Below are positions 49,614 to 59,388 of a stretch of 64,000 bases of DNA, in pieces. Made by a program: the position numbers and the translations under genes. Below the pieces are notes generated by a model. The model was not told the DNA's origin and ran no database searches. It was given only the letters and a program-made list of their open reading frames with translations. The DNA comes from DATHBD01 sp035296325 (GTDB taxonomy: Bacteria > Actinomycetota > Actinomycetes > Mycobacteriales > Micromonosporaceae): the NCBI GenBank assembly GCA_035296325.1, contig DATHBD010000070.1, forward strand, positions 62,001 to 126,000, in the 5' to 3' direction. The stretch's first letter is position 1; each line of letters opens with the position of its first letter.

Positions 49614-51959
49614 ATGTCGCTGCGTACCCGGGTCGTCACGCTCGCCACGGTCTGCACGGTCGTCGGCTCGGGTGCGGCGGCCCTGGTCGCCACGCCGGCC
49701 AGGGCCGCCTCCCCAGATGTCGTGCTCGCGGCCGTGTACGGCGGCGGCGGGAACACGGGCGCCACGCTGACCCACGACTTCATCGAGCTCCACAACCGCG
49801 GCGCGGCACCGGTGAGCCTCACCGGCTGGAGCGTGCAGTACGCCTCGGCGGCCGGCACCTCGTGGCAGGTCACCACGCTGGTCGGCAGCATCGCCGCGGG
49901 TGGCCGATTCCTGGTGCAGGAGGCGGCCGGCGCGGGCGGCACGGTGGCCCTGCCCTCGCCGGACGTGGTCGGCACCATCGCGATGGCCGCCGGCAGCGGC
50001 AAGGTCGCCCTGGTGACCTCGGTGACGCCGCTGGGCTGCGGCGCCGACTGCGATGCCGCGGCGGGGGTCCGGGACCTTCTCGGGTACGGCACCGCAAACG
50101 ACGCCGAAACCGCGCCCGCCCCGGCGCTGAGCAACACCACGGCGGCGGTGCGCTCCGCCGGCCCGGACACCGACAACAACGCGGCCGACTTCACCGCCGG
50201 TCCGCCCGACCCGCGCGGTGCCGGCGGCGGCACCCCGCCCGAACCCGGCCAACCCGCCCGGATCGCCGAGATCCAGGGCGCCGGCCACCGCTCACCGCTG
50301 CTCGGGCGGCTGGTGACGGGCGTGCCCGGCGTGGTGACCGCCGCCGGCCCCCGCGGGTTCTGGATCCAGGACCCGCAGCCCGACCCGGATACGGCCACCA
50401 GCGACGGGCTGTACGTCTTCACGTCCACCGCCCCGACCGTCGGGCCCGGCGACGCGGTGGAGGTGACCGGCACCGTCACGGAGTTCCGCCCCGGCAACGA
50501 TGCCACCAACCTCAGCATCACCCAGCTCACCGCGCCGGCCGTCGCCGTGACCGGCCGCGGCCAACCACTGCCGGAGGCGACGCGGGTCGGGCCGGGCGGC
50601 CGGGTGGCGCCGGCGCGGGTCCGCGCCGACGCGCCGGGCGACGTTGAGACGGCCGGTGGCTTCGATCCGGATGGGAACGCGATGGACTTCGCCGAGTCGA
50701 TGGAGGGCATGCTGGTCCGCGTCGTCGACGCCGTCGCGGTGGGGCCCACCGGCAGGTTCGGAGAGCTGGCCGTACTGCCGGGTGGCAGCGGTTCCCCGCG
50801 GACCGCCCGGGGCGGCATCCGGTACGGCTACGGCGATCCGAACACCGAACGGGTGATCCTGGATGACGTGCTCGCTCCGGTGCCGGCGGCCAATGTCGGC
50901 GACCGGCTCCCCGGGCCGGTCGACGGGGTGTTCGACTACTCGTTCGGCAACTACAAGCTCCAGGTGCTCGCCACCCCGACGCTCGTCGCCGGTGGGCTGA
51001 CCCCGGAGGTCACCCGGGCGCAGCGCCGGGACGAGCTGGCGATCGCGACCTACAACGTGGAGAACCTGGATCCGGGTGACCCGGTGGCGAAGTTCGACCG
51101 GCTCGCCGCCGGCGTGGTCCGCAACCTGGCGGCGCCCGACATCGTGGCGCTCGAGGAGGTACAGGACAACACCGGCCCGACCAACGACGCCACGGTGGCC
51201 GCTGACGTCACGTACCGCCTGCTGATCGAGGCGATCCGGCGCGCCGGCGGTCCGGCGTACGACTACCGGCAGGTCGATCCGACCGACGGCGCGGACGGCG
51301 GCGAGCCGGGCGGGAACATCCGGGTCGGCTTCCTCTTCCGGACCGATCGTGGCCTGCGCTTCGTGGATCGGACCGGCAGCGGCGATACGCCTGCCACCAC
51401 GGTGGCGCGGCACGGCCGGGCCCCGGCGCTGAGCCGCTCCCCCGGCCGGATCGACCCGACGAACCCCGCGTTCGTCGACTCCCGCAAGCCGCTGGCGGGG
51501 GAGTTCCGGTTCCGCGGGAGGACGATCTTCGTCATCGCGAACCACTTCAACTCCAAAGGCGGCGACCAGCCGCTGTTCGGCCGGTTTCAACCGCCGGTGC
51601 GGCCCAGCGAAGTCCGTCGACACGCACAGGCGGCGGTCGTGCGGGACTTCGTCGATCAGATCCGCGCCGTCGACGGCCGGGCCGCCGTGGTGGTGCTCGG
51701 CGACATCAACGACTTCGAGTTCTCAACCACCGCCGACATCCTCGTCGCCGACGGGTGGCTCACCGATCTGCCGCGCACGCTGCCGGAGCCGGAGCGCTAC
51801 ACGTACGTGTACTACGGCAACGCCCAGGTGCTCGACCACATCCTGGTGTCGAAGTCGCTGGTCCACGCCGGCTACTCCTACGACATCGTCCACCTCAACG
51901 CGGAGTTCGCAGACCAGGCATCGGATCACGATCCCCAGGTGGTCCGGCTGCGGCGCTGA
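49614..51959 (+). CDS. Secreted ExeM/NucH-type endonuclease with lamin-tail domain
   Basis: 781 residues. A signal peptide covers residues 1-32 (LATVCTVVGSGAAALVATPARA, cleavage before ASPD). About 33-150 is a lamin-tail domain (DFIELHNRGAAPVSLTGWSVQYAS). About 215-330 is an OB-fold-like ExeM segment (PGVVTAAGPRGFWIQDP). About 470-781 is an endonuclease/exonuclease/phosphatase domain: ATYNVENLDPGD, LEEVQDN, NHFNSKGGDQPLFGR, GDINDFE, SDHDPQVV. It should degrade extracellular DNA, with use in phosphate scavenging or biofilm turnover. It overlaps the VanZ-like gene tail to tail by 65 bp. Confidence 0.88.
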   Translation: MSLRTRVVTLATVCTVVGSGAAALVATPARAASPDVVLAAVYGGGGNTGATLTHDFIELHNRGAAPVSLTGWSVQYASAAGTSWQVTTLVGSIAAGGRFLVQEAAGAGGTVALPSPDVVGTIAMAAGSGKVALVTSVTPLGCGADCDAAAGVRDLLGYGTANDAETAPAPALSNTTAAVRSAGPDTDNNAADFTAGPPDPRGAGGGTPPEPGQPARIAEIQGAGHRSPLLGRLVTGVPGVVTAAGPRGFWIQDPQPDPDTATSDGLYVFTSTAPTVGPGDAVEVTGTVTEFRPGNDATNLSITQLTAPAVAVTGRGQPLPEATRVGPGGRVAPARVRADAPGDVETAGGFDPDGNAMDFAESMEGMLVRVVDAVAVGPTGRFGELAVLPGGSGSPRTARGGIRYGYGDPNTERVILDDVLAPVPAANVGDRLPGPVDGVFDYSFGNYKLQVLATPTLVAGGLTPEVTRAQRRDELAIATYNVENLDPGDPVAKFDRLAAGVVRNLAAPDIVALEEVQDNTGPTNDATVAADVTYRLLIEAIRRAGGPAYDYRQVDPTDGADGGEPGGNIRVGFLFRTDRGLRFVDRTGSGDTPATTVARHGRAPALSRSPGRIDPTNPAFVDSRKPLAGEFRFRGRTIFVIANHFNSKGGDQPLFGRFQPPVRPSEVRRHAQAAVVRDFVDQIRAVDGRAAVVVLGDINDFEFSTTADILVADGWLTDLPRTLPEPERYTYVYYGNAQVLDHILVSKSLVHAGYSYDIVHLNAEFADQASDHDPQVVRLRR

Positions 51960-52476
51960 GCCGGGTGCGCCACCATCGCCGCGTCACCAACGCCGCGATA
52001 CCGGCGCCCGCCGTGTTCAGCAGAACGTCATCCACCGTGGTGACCTGCCCGGTGCCCAGGGCGTACTGCACGATCTCCAGGGACGTCGAGCTGAGGCAGG
52101 ACAGCCCGAGCATCGCCGGCAGGCCGATCCGCCACCGGACCGGCGCGAGCGCGCCGAACGCCGCGAACACCAGCAGGTTGCCACCGATCTGCAGTACCGC
52201 GTGGGCAACATCGGCGTTGAGCAGCCGGAGCATGTCCTGCATCGGCATCAGGCGCAGCGAACGGCCCTCACCCACCGGGAAGAGAATCAGCAGGAGCGAG
52301 GGCAGCGTCCCCGCCACCAGGCCCACCTCGGCGATGGCCGACCGCCATGCCCAGCCCGAGGGCACCCCGGCCGCCCGCCGTCGCCGCGCGGGCACGGCCG
52401 CGATCGCGACGGTGACCGCGATGCCGAGCAGCGGCACCACCAGCAGGCTCAGCACGGAACCGGTTATCCCCCGCAC
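51895..52476 (-). CDS. VanZ-like membrane protein
   Basis: 193 residues from GTG 52476 (VRGITGSVLSLLVVPLLG). About five helices. The VanZ core is AHAVLQIGGNLLVFAAFGALAPVRW, then SLEIVQYALGTGQVTTVDDVLLNTAGAGIAALV. VanZ proteins give low-level teicoplanin resistance in enterococci; most homologues are of unknown function. The last 20 codons overlap the nuclease gene. Confidence 0.78.
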   Translation of the reverse strand: MRGITGSVLSLLVVPLLGIAVTVAIAAVPARRRRAAGVPSGWAWRSAIAEVGLVAGTLPSLLLILFPVGEGRSLRLMPMQDMLRLLNADVAHAVLQIGGNLLVFAAFGALAPVRWRIGLPAMLGLSCLSSTSLEIVQYALGTGQVTTVDDVLLNTAGAGIAALVTRRWWRTRLSAAAGPPGDRDPMPGLRTPR

Positions 52477-52603
52477 ACCGGGATCATCGCACCAGCCGGC
52501 AACCTGACCCGTGAGCAGCACCGCGATAGGGTGTCGTCGCGGCAAACCATGCCGTGGACCTCTGGGCCGGACCTGATGGCCGGCGACCTCGGGGAGGCGC
52601 GGG

Positions 52604-54550
52604 TTGGCGCGCGGACTGATCCTTCCCCCGGTGGACCGGACGCGCTCGCCCCACACCGGGTGGACCCGCGCGCACTGGGTGGCGGTGGCGGACCACCTGC
52701 TGGACTCGGTGCTCCCGTACGCCACACCGGGTTTCGCCCAGATCCGGCTCCCCGGCCGGGCAAGCCGGTCGGGCCCGGGCAGTGACGGTCTGGAGGGGTA
52801 CGCCCGGACGTTGCTGCTGGCCGCGTTCCGGATCGCCGGCGAGCAGGGTGCCGTGGCGCCGGCGCTGCTGGAGCGGTACGCCGAGGGCCTCGCCGCGGGC
52901 ACCGACCCCGACCACCCGTACGCCTGGCCGCCGCTGGCGGACCACTCCCAGCAGTTGGTGGAGGCCGCGTCGATCGCGCTGGCGTTGCAGGAGACCCGGC
53001 CATGGCTCTTCGACCGGTTGGCCGCGCCCGTGCAGGCACGGGTCGTGGACTGGCTGGCCGGCTTCGTCGGCAGGCGCACCCCGCAGAGCAACTGGGTGCT
53101 CTTCCAGGTGGTCGTGGAGCAGTTCCTGGCCAACGTGGGCGGGCCGCACGAGCCCGCTGAGATCGAGCGCGGGCTCGATCTGATCGAGCAGTGGTACGCC
53201 GGGGACGGCTGGTACAGCGACGGCGCGGGGCAGAACTTCGACTACTACACCGGTTGGGCGATGCACCTCTACCCGGTGCTGTGGGCGCGGATGGCCGCCG
53301 ACACCGGGCGCGCCGAGCGCTACCGCGACCGACTGGGCGCCTTCCTCGAGCAGTACCAGCACTGCTTCGCCGCGGACGGCGCACCGCTGCACCAGGGCCG
53401 GTCGCTGTGCTACCGCTTCGCCACCGTGGCCCCGCTGTGGCTGGGCGCACTGGCCGGCACCGACGCCCTCACTCCGGGGCGGACCAGGCGCATCGCCAGC
53501 GGCGTGCTGCGCCACTTCGTGGAGCACGGGGTGCCGGACGGTCGCGGGCTGCTCACCCTGGGTTGGTACGACACCTTCCTGCCGTGCACCCAGGATTACT
53601 CCGGTCCGGCCTCACCGTACTGGGCCAGCAAAGGGATGCTGGGTCTCCTGCTTCCGGCCGACCATCCGGTGTGGACAGAACCGGAGCGCGCCGCGCCGAT
53701 CGATGTCGCGGATCAGGTGGTGGCCCTGCCGGCACCGGGCTGGTTGCTGCACGGCACCCGCCACGACGGCGTGGTCCGGGTCCTCAACCACGGCAGCGAC
53801 CGGGCCCGCCGGCTCCCGGCGAACGGGCTGGCCGACCCGCACTACGCCAAGCTGGGGTATGCGACGCACACCGCGCCGCAGACCGCCGAGGACACCGTTG
53901 TCGCCGGCGTGGACGGGCACCTGGCGGTGGTGGCGCCGGACGGCACGGTGTCGCGCCGGCTGCGCATCGAACGGATCGCCGTGTTCGACCGGTTCGCCGC
54001 GTCGGCGTACACCGATGACCTGCCCGGTGGGCCGGTGCGGGTGGAGACGGCCGCCGTGGTGCGCGGCGCGTGGGAGGTACGGATACACCGGGTGACCGCG
54101 CCTGCCGGGCACCTGGTGCGCGACGGCGGATACGCCCTCGCCGACACCCGCCCGCCGGTCGCCGAGCCGGCCACTGACGACCCGGCCGCCGGGTGGGTAC
54201 GGGTCAGTCGGGACGATGGGTTGAGCAGTACCGTGATCGCGCTTCTCGGCTTCACCGGGGTCGGCGTCGCGCGGGCCGTCGACGCGAACGCCTACGGCCC
54301 CTGCTCGGCGACGCCATACCTGGTGGATCCGGCACACCCGGGTGGCACAAGCACGTACGTCTCGATGGCCGTGCTCAGTGGTGACCGGGTCGCTCCGGCC
54401 GCGATCCGGGAGTGCGTATCGGTGGAGTCCACCCCCGACCGCACGGTGCTGACCTTCCCGGACGGAGAGCGGGTCGTGGTCACGCTCGGCGCCTCCCCCG
54501 GATATGAGCGCCAACCGCCCGGCGGCGCACGCATCTCATGGCATGATTGA
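52604..54550 (+). CDS. DUF2264 protein (alpha/alpha barrel, sugar-metabolism type)
   Basis: 648 residues from TTG 52604, preceded by GGGGAGG at a good distance, so the rare start is likely real. Residues about 20-370 are DUF2264: DGLEGYARTLLLAAFRIAGEQG, PQSNWVLFQVVVEQFLANVG, DGWYSDGAGQNFDYYTGWAMHLYPVLW, GRSLCYRFATVAPLW and SPYWASKGMLGLLLP. The rest is beta-rich. No signal peptide is present. In other bacteria DUF2264 genes lie with oligosaccharide transporters and lyases, as here with LacI and an LplABC-type transporter, pointing to intracellular breakdown of an imported sugar. Confidence 0.82.
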   Translation: MARGLILPPVDRTRSPHTGWTRAHWVAVADHLLDSVLPYATPGFAQIRLPGRASRSGPGSDGLEGYARTLLLAAFRIAGEQGAVAPALLERYAEGLAAGTDPDHPYAWPPLADHSQQLVEAASIALALQETRPWLFDRLAAPVQARVVDWLAGFVGRRTPQSNWVLFQVVVEQFLANVGGPHEPAEIERGLDLIEQWYAGDGWYSDGAGQNFDYYTGWAMHLYPVLWARMAADTGRAERYRDRLGAFLEQYQHCFAADGAPLHQGRSLCYRFATVAPLWLGALAGTDALTPGRTRRIASGVLRHFVEHGVPDGRGLLTLGWYDTFLPCTQDYSGPASPYWASKGMLGLLLPADHPVWTEPERAAPIDVADQVVALPAPGWLLHGTRHDGVVRVLNHGSDRARRLPANGLADPHYAKLGYATHTAPQTAEDTVVAGVDGHLAVVAPDGTVSRRLRIERIAVFDRFAASAYTDDLPGGPVRVETAAVVRGAWEVRIHRVTAPAGHLVRDGGYALADTRPPVAEPATDDPAAGWVRVSRDDGLSSTVIALLGFTGVGVARAVDANAYGPCSATPYLVDPAHPGGTSTYVSMAVLSGDRVAPAAIRECVSVESTPDRTVLTFPDGERVVVTLGASPGYERQPPGGARISWHD

Positions 54551-54614
54551 CGTGTTTCAATGGCGTATGGTGTGCGCTTGACGCCGTTGAACCGGCGCAT
54601 GGACCATGTTTCGC

Positions 54615-54622
54615 AACCGTTT
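54615..54622. promoter_or_regulatory. Candidate LacI-family operator near the regulator's own start
   Basis: AACCGTTT (in GCAACCGTTTAC) sits 22-29 bp before ATG 54644. The same octamer in inverse orientation occurs at 59557-59564, and AACCGCTTAC at 59710-59719. Confidence 0.4.
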
Positions 54623-54643
54623 ACTCACCTCGCGGGGGATGCC

Positions 54644-55717
54644 ATGGCGCGCCGATCGGCCGAGGCTCCCGACGCAGCCCGTCGTTCCACCATCCGCGAG
54701 GTCGCTCAGCACGCGGGCGTGTCCGTGGCGACCGTGTCCCGCGTGCTGGCCGGCAACTACGCCACGACGCCGACCACCCGGAGCCGGGTGATGCGCGCCG
54801 TTCGTGAGCTGGACTACGTCGCCAATGCCCACGCCCGCGCCCTGGCCGGCGTCAGTACGGGAAGTGTCGCCATCATCGTGAACTCGGTGATCTCCCCGCA
54901 CTACGGGCACGTCGCACAGGGCGTACAGGCGCAGGCGGCACAGGAGGGCCGGCTCTGTCTGATCGGCACGACCGGTGGCGACCAGGAGCGCGAACTGGCC
55001 ACCGTCAACCTGATGCGCGAACAGCACGCCGAGGCGGTGATCCTGGTCGGCAACGTGGTTGCCAACGAGGAGTACCTGGCCCGGATGAGCCAGTACGCGC
55101 ATGCGCTGAGCACCGGCGGCTCGCAGCTCGTGCTGTGCGGGCGTCCCCCGCTCGGCCCGGATGTGCCGGCGGTCGTGGTGGAGTACGACAACACCGGTGG
55201 CGCGTACGCGGCGACGAGCCACCTGCTCTCCGCCGGCCACGAGCGCATTCTGTACCTGGGCCGGCGCGACGGGTACAGCACGAACGACGGTCGCCGGGAC
55301 GGCTATCGGCTGGCGCTTGCCGCCTACGGGGTGACGCACGACCCCGGCCTCGAGGTGGACGGTCGGATGGAGCGCCACGAGGGGTACCGGATGATGAAGC
55401 AGCGGCTGGCGGCCGGCCGGCCGGACTTCACCGCCGCGTTCTGCGCCAACGACCTCATCGCCAGTGGCGCCCGGATGGCGCTGATGGAGAGCGGGCTCCG
55501 GGTGCCCGATGACATCTCGCTGATCGGGTTCGACGACCTGTCCCCGGCCGCGGACATCAGCCTCACCACGGTGCACGTGCCGCACGAGGAACTGGGCCGC
55601 ACCGCCGTCCGGCTGGCGCTGCACCGCGACGCCGACCGCAGCAGCGACCGCCGTGTTGTGCTCGGCACCCACCTGGTGGTCCGCGACTCGGTTCGCCCGC
55701 GCCGCACCAACCACTGA
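54644..55717 (+). CDS. LacI-family transcriptional regulator
   Basis: 357 residues from ATG 54644 (upstream starts at 54560 possible). LacI HTH: STIREVAQHAGVSVATVSRVLAGNYATTPTTRSRVMRAVRELDYVANAHARAL (residues about 15-67). The effector domain is periplasmic-binding-protein-like (FCANDLIASGARMALMESGLRVPDDISLIGFDDL). It follows DUF2264 and converges on the ABC genes across hairpin family B. It should repress the local sugar uptake genes. Confidence 0.9.
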   Translation: MARRSAEAPDAARRSTIREVAQHAGVSVATVSRVLAGNYATTPTTRSRVMRAVRELDYVANAHARALAGVSTGSVAIIVNSVISPHYGHVAQGVQAQAAQEGRLCLIGTTGGDQERELATVNLMREQHAEAVILVGNVVANEEYLARMSQYAHALSTGGSQLVLCGRPPLGPDVPAVVVEYDNTGGAYAATSHLLSAGHERILYLGRRDGYSTNDGRRDGYRLALAAYGVTHDPGLEVDGRMERHEGYRMMKQRLAAGRPDFTAAFCANDLIASGARMALMESGLRVPDDISLIGFDDLSPAADISLTTVHVPHEELGRTAVRLALHRDADRSSDRRVVLGTHLVVRDSVRPRRTNH

Positions 55718-55724
55718 AGCAGCG

Positions 55725-55783
55725 CGACGTCGGGGAAGTTGATGCCTCCGGCGGCCCGGACGGCACCAACTTCCCCGACGTCG
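55725..55783. terminator. Bidirectional hairpin, repeat family B copy 2
   Basis: Twenty-two-base arms at 55725-55746 and 55762-55783 differ at one position from perfect complement; CGTCGGGGAAGTTG-like core matches the 37120 copy (CGTCGGGGACGT). It separates the convergent lacI and solute-binding protein genes. Confidence 0.75.
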
Positions 55784-55801
55784 TGACGGTCGTGTCGGCG
55801 G

Positions 55802-57454
55802 TCACTTCGCCGCGGCGTGCTCCTTCGCCAGTTCGTCGGCGATCTGGTCGCCACCGGCCTGGCGCCACTGCGTGACCGCCTCTTTCCACGCCGACAGCGG
55901 CTTGCGGCCGAACGTGATGCCCGCGACCGCGTCGCCGATCAGCTGGTCGAGTTGCGTGCGCTTTGCCGTGTCCGTCGGCGACACCAGGCCGTCCGCGGGG
56001 TTCGACACGCTCTTGGGCACCACGACCTTCTCCCACTCGTAGACCGCGCGCGCCACGTCCGGGTACCCGGGCAGGTAGAGCACGGTCGGGGCCTGGCCGA
56101 CGTACTTGATCGGCAGGTTCGTGGTGTTCTCCGTCTTGAACAGGTCCGTGGTCTTGATCCCGTTGGCGTCCTTGGTGAAGTGCAGGCCCTCCACGCCGTA
56201 GTTCGTCAGCTCGTACTCCTTGGAGCCGAACGGCGCGGCGAGGTAGTTCACCACACGCAGCAGGAGCTTGATCCGATCCGGACTCGCCTTCTTGAACACG
56301 ACGAAGCCGAAGATCCCCTTGCCGCGCCACGGCGTGGGGTTCGGCCCGAACGGCCGGGCGAGGTCGAGCGCGAACCGGCCGTTGATCGACGTCAGCGTCT
56401 GCGGGGCGACCGCCCCGAAGCCGTCGGTGGTCGAGGCCACCGTGCCGTTCCACCACAGGGTCTTCATGTCCGTGGCGCTGGTGGTGAGGCTGTCCGGGTG
56501 GAATGAACCGGACTCGGCGAGCTTACGCATCACGCCGATCGCCTCCTCGAACTGCGGCGTGTCGTACGCGGTGGAGAACTTGCCGTCCTTCTCCTGCCAC
56601 ACGTTCGGCGCGCCCATCGACCCGGCGTAGTAGGTCGCCGCACCGACGCCGACGAACTGCGTCTTGGCGGCACCGGTGCCCCACTTCTTGTTGCCGCTGA
56701 GCTGCTTCATCCCGGCCAGGAACTGCTCGGTGTTCCAGTCCTTCGGGATGCCGGCGGCATCCATCGCGGTGCGGTTGACGAACATGCTGTTGGCCGGCGC
56801 GGGCCGCTCCAACGGAATGCCGTAGATCTTGCCGCCGATCCGGCCCATCCCCTGCCAGGCGTGCTTGGGGATGTTCGCCAGGTTGGGGTACTCCTTGACC
56901 GCGTCCCCGCCGATCAGTTCGGAAAGGTCGGCGCAGGTCGCCTGGATGAACTCGTGCGCGTTGGGCAGGGCGTGGTTGGTGAACATGATGACGTCCGGCA
57001 GGTCGCTGCCGCCGGAGGCCATCAGCGTGGTCATCTTCTGCACGTACTCGGCATCCGGCACCGCGACGATCTTCAGGTTGACCTTGAGCGCCGCGTTCAC
57101 CGCCTGCCACAGCTTGTTGCCCTCCACCGGCTTCGGCGGTGCGCCGAAGGAGGTCACCAGCACGCTGACGTCCGAGCCGTCGCCGACGGTGTCGGTTACC
57201 GACTCGGTCACCTGCTGGGGGTAGTTCAGGTACAGCGGCTGGACGCCCTTCTCGTCACCGGGCCCGTCCGGCTTCGGCCCGGCGAACGGCAGGTATGCCG
57301 GGAAGGCGGCCAGGTTCTTGCCGGCATTGCCGACGTCGCCGCCAGTGGCCGGGCCGCCGTCGCCGCACCCGGCCAGGGCCGGGCCTGCCGCGGCGGTCAA
57401 CGCGCCGGCGCCGAACAACTTCAACAGCGACCGCCGGTCGATGGGTTGGGTCAT
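55802..57454 (-). CDS. Solute-binding lipoprotein of an LplA/YtcQ-type sugar ABC transporter
   Basis: 550 residues. Twin-arginine signal DRRSLLKLFGAG (residues 6-17) followed by lipobox LAGC with acylated C30. This suggests Tat export and lipid anchoring. The mature protein resembles the LplA/YtcQ class (MTTLMASGGSDLPDVIMFTN, GKIYGIPLERP, NSMFVNRTAMDAAGIP, KDWNTEQFLAGMKQL, then GIFGFVVFKKASPD). It binds an oligosaccharide; LplA/YtcQ-type systems often carry uronate-containing oligosaccharides. Third gene after the two permeases. No ATPase gene is nearby. Confidence 0.87.
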   Translation of the reverse strand: MTQPIDRRSLLKLFGAGALTAAAGPALAGCGDGGPATGGDVGNAGKNLAAFPAYLPFAGPKPDGPGDEKGVQPLYLNYPQQVTESVTDTVGDGSDVSVLVTSFGAPPKPVEGNKLWQAVNAALKVNLKIVAVPDAEYVQKMTTLMASGGSDLPDVIMFTNHALPNAHEFIQATCADLSELIGGDAVKEYPNLANIPKHAWQGMGRIGGKIYGIPLERPAPANSMFVNRTAMDAAGIPKDWNTEQFLAGMKQLSGNKKWGTGAAKTQFVGVGAATYYAGSMGAPNVWQEKDGKFSTAYDTPQFEEAIGVMRKLAESGSFHPDSLTTSATDMKTLWWNGTVASTTDGFGAVAPQTLTSINGRFALDLARPFGPNPTPWRGKGIFGFVVFKKASPDRIKLLLRVVNYLAAPFGSKEYELTNYGVEGLHFTKDANGIKTTDLFKTENTTNLPIKYVGQAPTVLYLPGYPDVARAVYEWEKVVVPKSVSNPADGLVSPTDTAKRTQLDQLIGDAVAGITFGRKPLSAWKEAVTQWRQAGGDQIADELAKEHAAAK

Positions 57455-57490
57455 GGCGGTGCCCCCTCAGGTCGAGAATCGAAAAGTTGG

Positions 57491-58381
57491 CTATGCCTTG
57501 AGCGCGCCGGTGAGCACGCCCTTCACGAAGTAGCGCTGGACGAACGGGTAGATGCAGATGATGGGCAACGTGGCGAGTACGACCACCGCCATCTGGGTGG
57601 ACTGGGGCGCGGTGGCGGTGGCCGCCTCGCCGGTGGACGCGGTGATCGACGCGCCTCCGGTGACGTACTGGCGCAGCACCGTGCCGATCGGCCACTTGGT
57701 CTGGTCGTTGAAGTAGATGATCGCCTCGAAGAACCGGTTCCAGTACGCGACCGCGTAGAAGAGCCCGATCACCGCGATGACCGCCTTGGACAGCGGGAGC
57801 ACGATGCGGAGCAGGATGGACAGCTCTCCCGCGCCGTCGATGCGCGCGGCCTCGATCAGCTCCGCCGGCAGCGACTGGAAGAAGCCGCGCATGACCACGA
57901 GATTGAACACGTTCACCACGAACGGCAGCACCAGCGCCGCATAGGTGTCGAAGAGTCCGGCAGTACGTACCACCAGGAACAGCGGCACCATCCCCGGCGG
58001 GAAGAGGAAGGTGAACAGGATCAGCAGCAGCACCGGCCGACCGCCGTACACCTTGGGTCGACTCAGGGCGTAGGCCAGGCAGATGGTGCACAGCAGGCTC
58101 ACCGCCGTGCCGATGATGGTGACCCCGGCACTGACCATCAGGGCCTTGGTGACGATGCCGCCGGCCAGCACCTCGGAGTACGCGTCGAAGGTGGGTCGGC
58201 TGGGCCAGACCACCCAGCCGCCGTTGGTGATCACCTCTTGCGGGTGGGCGAGGCTCGTCGCCACCACTGTCCAGAGTGGAAAGACCACCAGCAGCACGAC
58301 AACGGTCAACGCCACACCCTTGGCCAGACGTACCCCGGGTGTCGGCCGGCCCATCCACGGCGGATAGTTCGCCGAACTCAT
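57491..58381 (-). CDS. Sugar ABC transporter permease (MalG/YtcP type)
   Basis: 296 residues, six predicted helices. The EAA coupling motif is EAARIDGAGELSILLRIVLPLSKAVIAV (about residues 165-195). N-terminal helix VALTVVVLLVVFPLWTVVATSLAHPQEV. It overlaps the upstream permease by 4 bp and lies 37 bp before the binding protein. Confidence 0.9.
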   Translation of the reverse strand: MSSANYPPWMGRPTPGVRLAKGVALTVVVLLVVFPLWTVVATSLAHPQEVITNGGWVVWPSRPTFDAYSEVLAGGIVTKALMVSAGVTIIGTAVSLLCTICLAYALSRPKVYGGRPVLLLILFTFLFPPGMVPLFLVVRTAGLFDTYAALVLPFVVNVFNLVVMRGFFQSLPAELIEAARIDGAGELSILLRIVLPLSKAVIAVIGLFYAVAYWNRFFEAIIYFNDQTKWPIGTVLRQYVTGGASITASTGEAATATAPQSTQMAVVVLATLPIICIYPFVQRYFVKGVLTGALKA

Positions 58382-59388
58382 GTCCGGTACACCCCCTGCT
58401 CGCCCAGGCGGTGCGCCACCTTGTTCGCGGTGAAGATCAGCACCAGGCCGATCGCGCCCTTGAACAGGCCGGCCGCCGCCGCGTAGCCAAGGTCGCCGCT
58501 GGCGAAGCCGGTGATGTACACGAAGGTGTCCAGCACCTCCCCCGCCTCCGGACCGACCGACTGGCGCTGCAGGAAGAACTGCTCGAAGCCGACCGAGAGG
58601 AACTCACCGAGCCGCAGCACCAGCAGGAGCACGATCACCGGGCGGATCGCCGGCAGGGTCACGTGCCACAGGCGGCGCCACCAACCGGCCCCGTCGATCG
58701 CCGACGCCTCGTACAGTTGCTCGTCGACCTGGGTCAGCGCGGCCAGGAAGATGATCGTTGCCCAGCCGCACTCCTTCCAGATCAGCTGCCCGACCACCAG
58801 TGGCTTGTACGCGTCCGGGTTGCCGATAATGTGCACCGGGCTCAGCCCCAGATCGGACAGCGCCCCGTTGAGCACGCCCTGACCGCCCAGCACCTGCTGG
58901 AACAGCGCGACGATGATCACCCAGGAGAGGAAGTGCGGGAGGTAGACCACGCTCTGCACAAACCGTTTGAGCGTGGGCCCGACGATGCTGTGCAGCAAGA
59001 GGGCCAACGCCAGCGGCGCGGGAAAGAAGAAGCAGAGCTGCAGCGCGGCGATGATCAGCGTGTTCGTCACCGCGTGGAGGAAGCGCGGATCGCTGAACAT
59101 GTGCTCGAAGTTGGCCAGGCCAACCCATTGACTGCCGGCGATGCCCAGGAACGGCACGTACCGCTTGAACGCCAACACGTTGCCGGCCAGGGCCCCGTAG
59201 TGGAACACCAGGAAGTACGCGAGGCCGGGCACCATCAGCAGCAGGAGCAGCCAGTCCCGGCGCAGGCGGCCCAGGTGGCTCAGCCCGGGTCGACGCGGCG
59301 ACGGCTCATCTCCGCCACCGACCGGCGGCGGGACCTGGAGCGGCCCGACCGGCGCCGCCGGGCTCGCAAGCTCGCTCCTCGCGCTCAC
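58378..59388 (-). CDS. Sugar ABC transporter permease (MalF/LplB type)
   Basis: 336 residues. First helix at about 47-67 (WLLLLLMVPGLAYFLVFHYGALAG); EAA-like motif EASAIDGAGWWRRLWHVTLPAIRPVIVLLLVLRL. First gene of the transporter operon. Its start GTG 59388 and the first ten residues (MSARSELASP) lie inside the 53-bp repeats of 59360-59500, so the native start may differ; MVPGLAYF is conserved core. Confidence 0.88.
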   Translation of the reverse strand: MSARSELASPAAPVGPLQVPPPVGGGDEPSPRRPGLSHLGRLRRDWLLLLLMVPGLAYFLVFHYGALAGNVLAFKRYVPFLGIAGSQWVGLANFEHMFSDPRFLHAVTNTLIIAALQLCFFFPAPLALALLLHSIVGPTLKRFVQSVVYLPHFLSWVIIVALFQQVLGGQGVLNGALSDLGLSPVHIIGNPDAYKPLVVGQLIWKECGWATIIFLAALTQVDEQLYEASAIDGAGWWRRLWHVTLPAIRPVIVLLLVLRLGEFLSVGFEQFFLQRQSVGPEAGEVLDTFVYITGFASGDLGYAAAAGLFKGAIGLVLIFTANKVAHRLGEQGVYRT

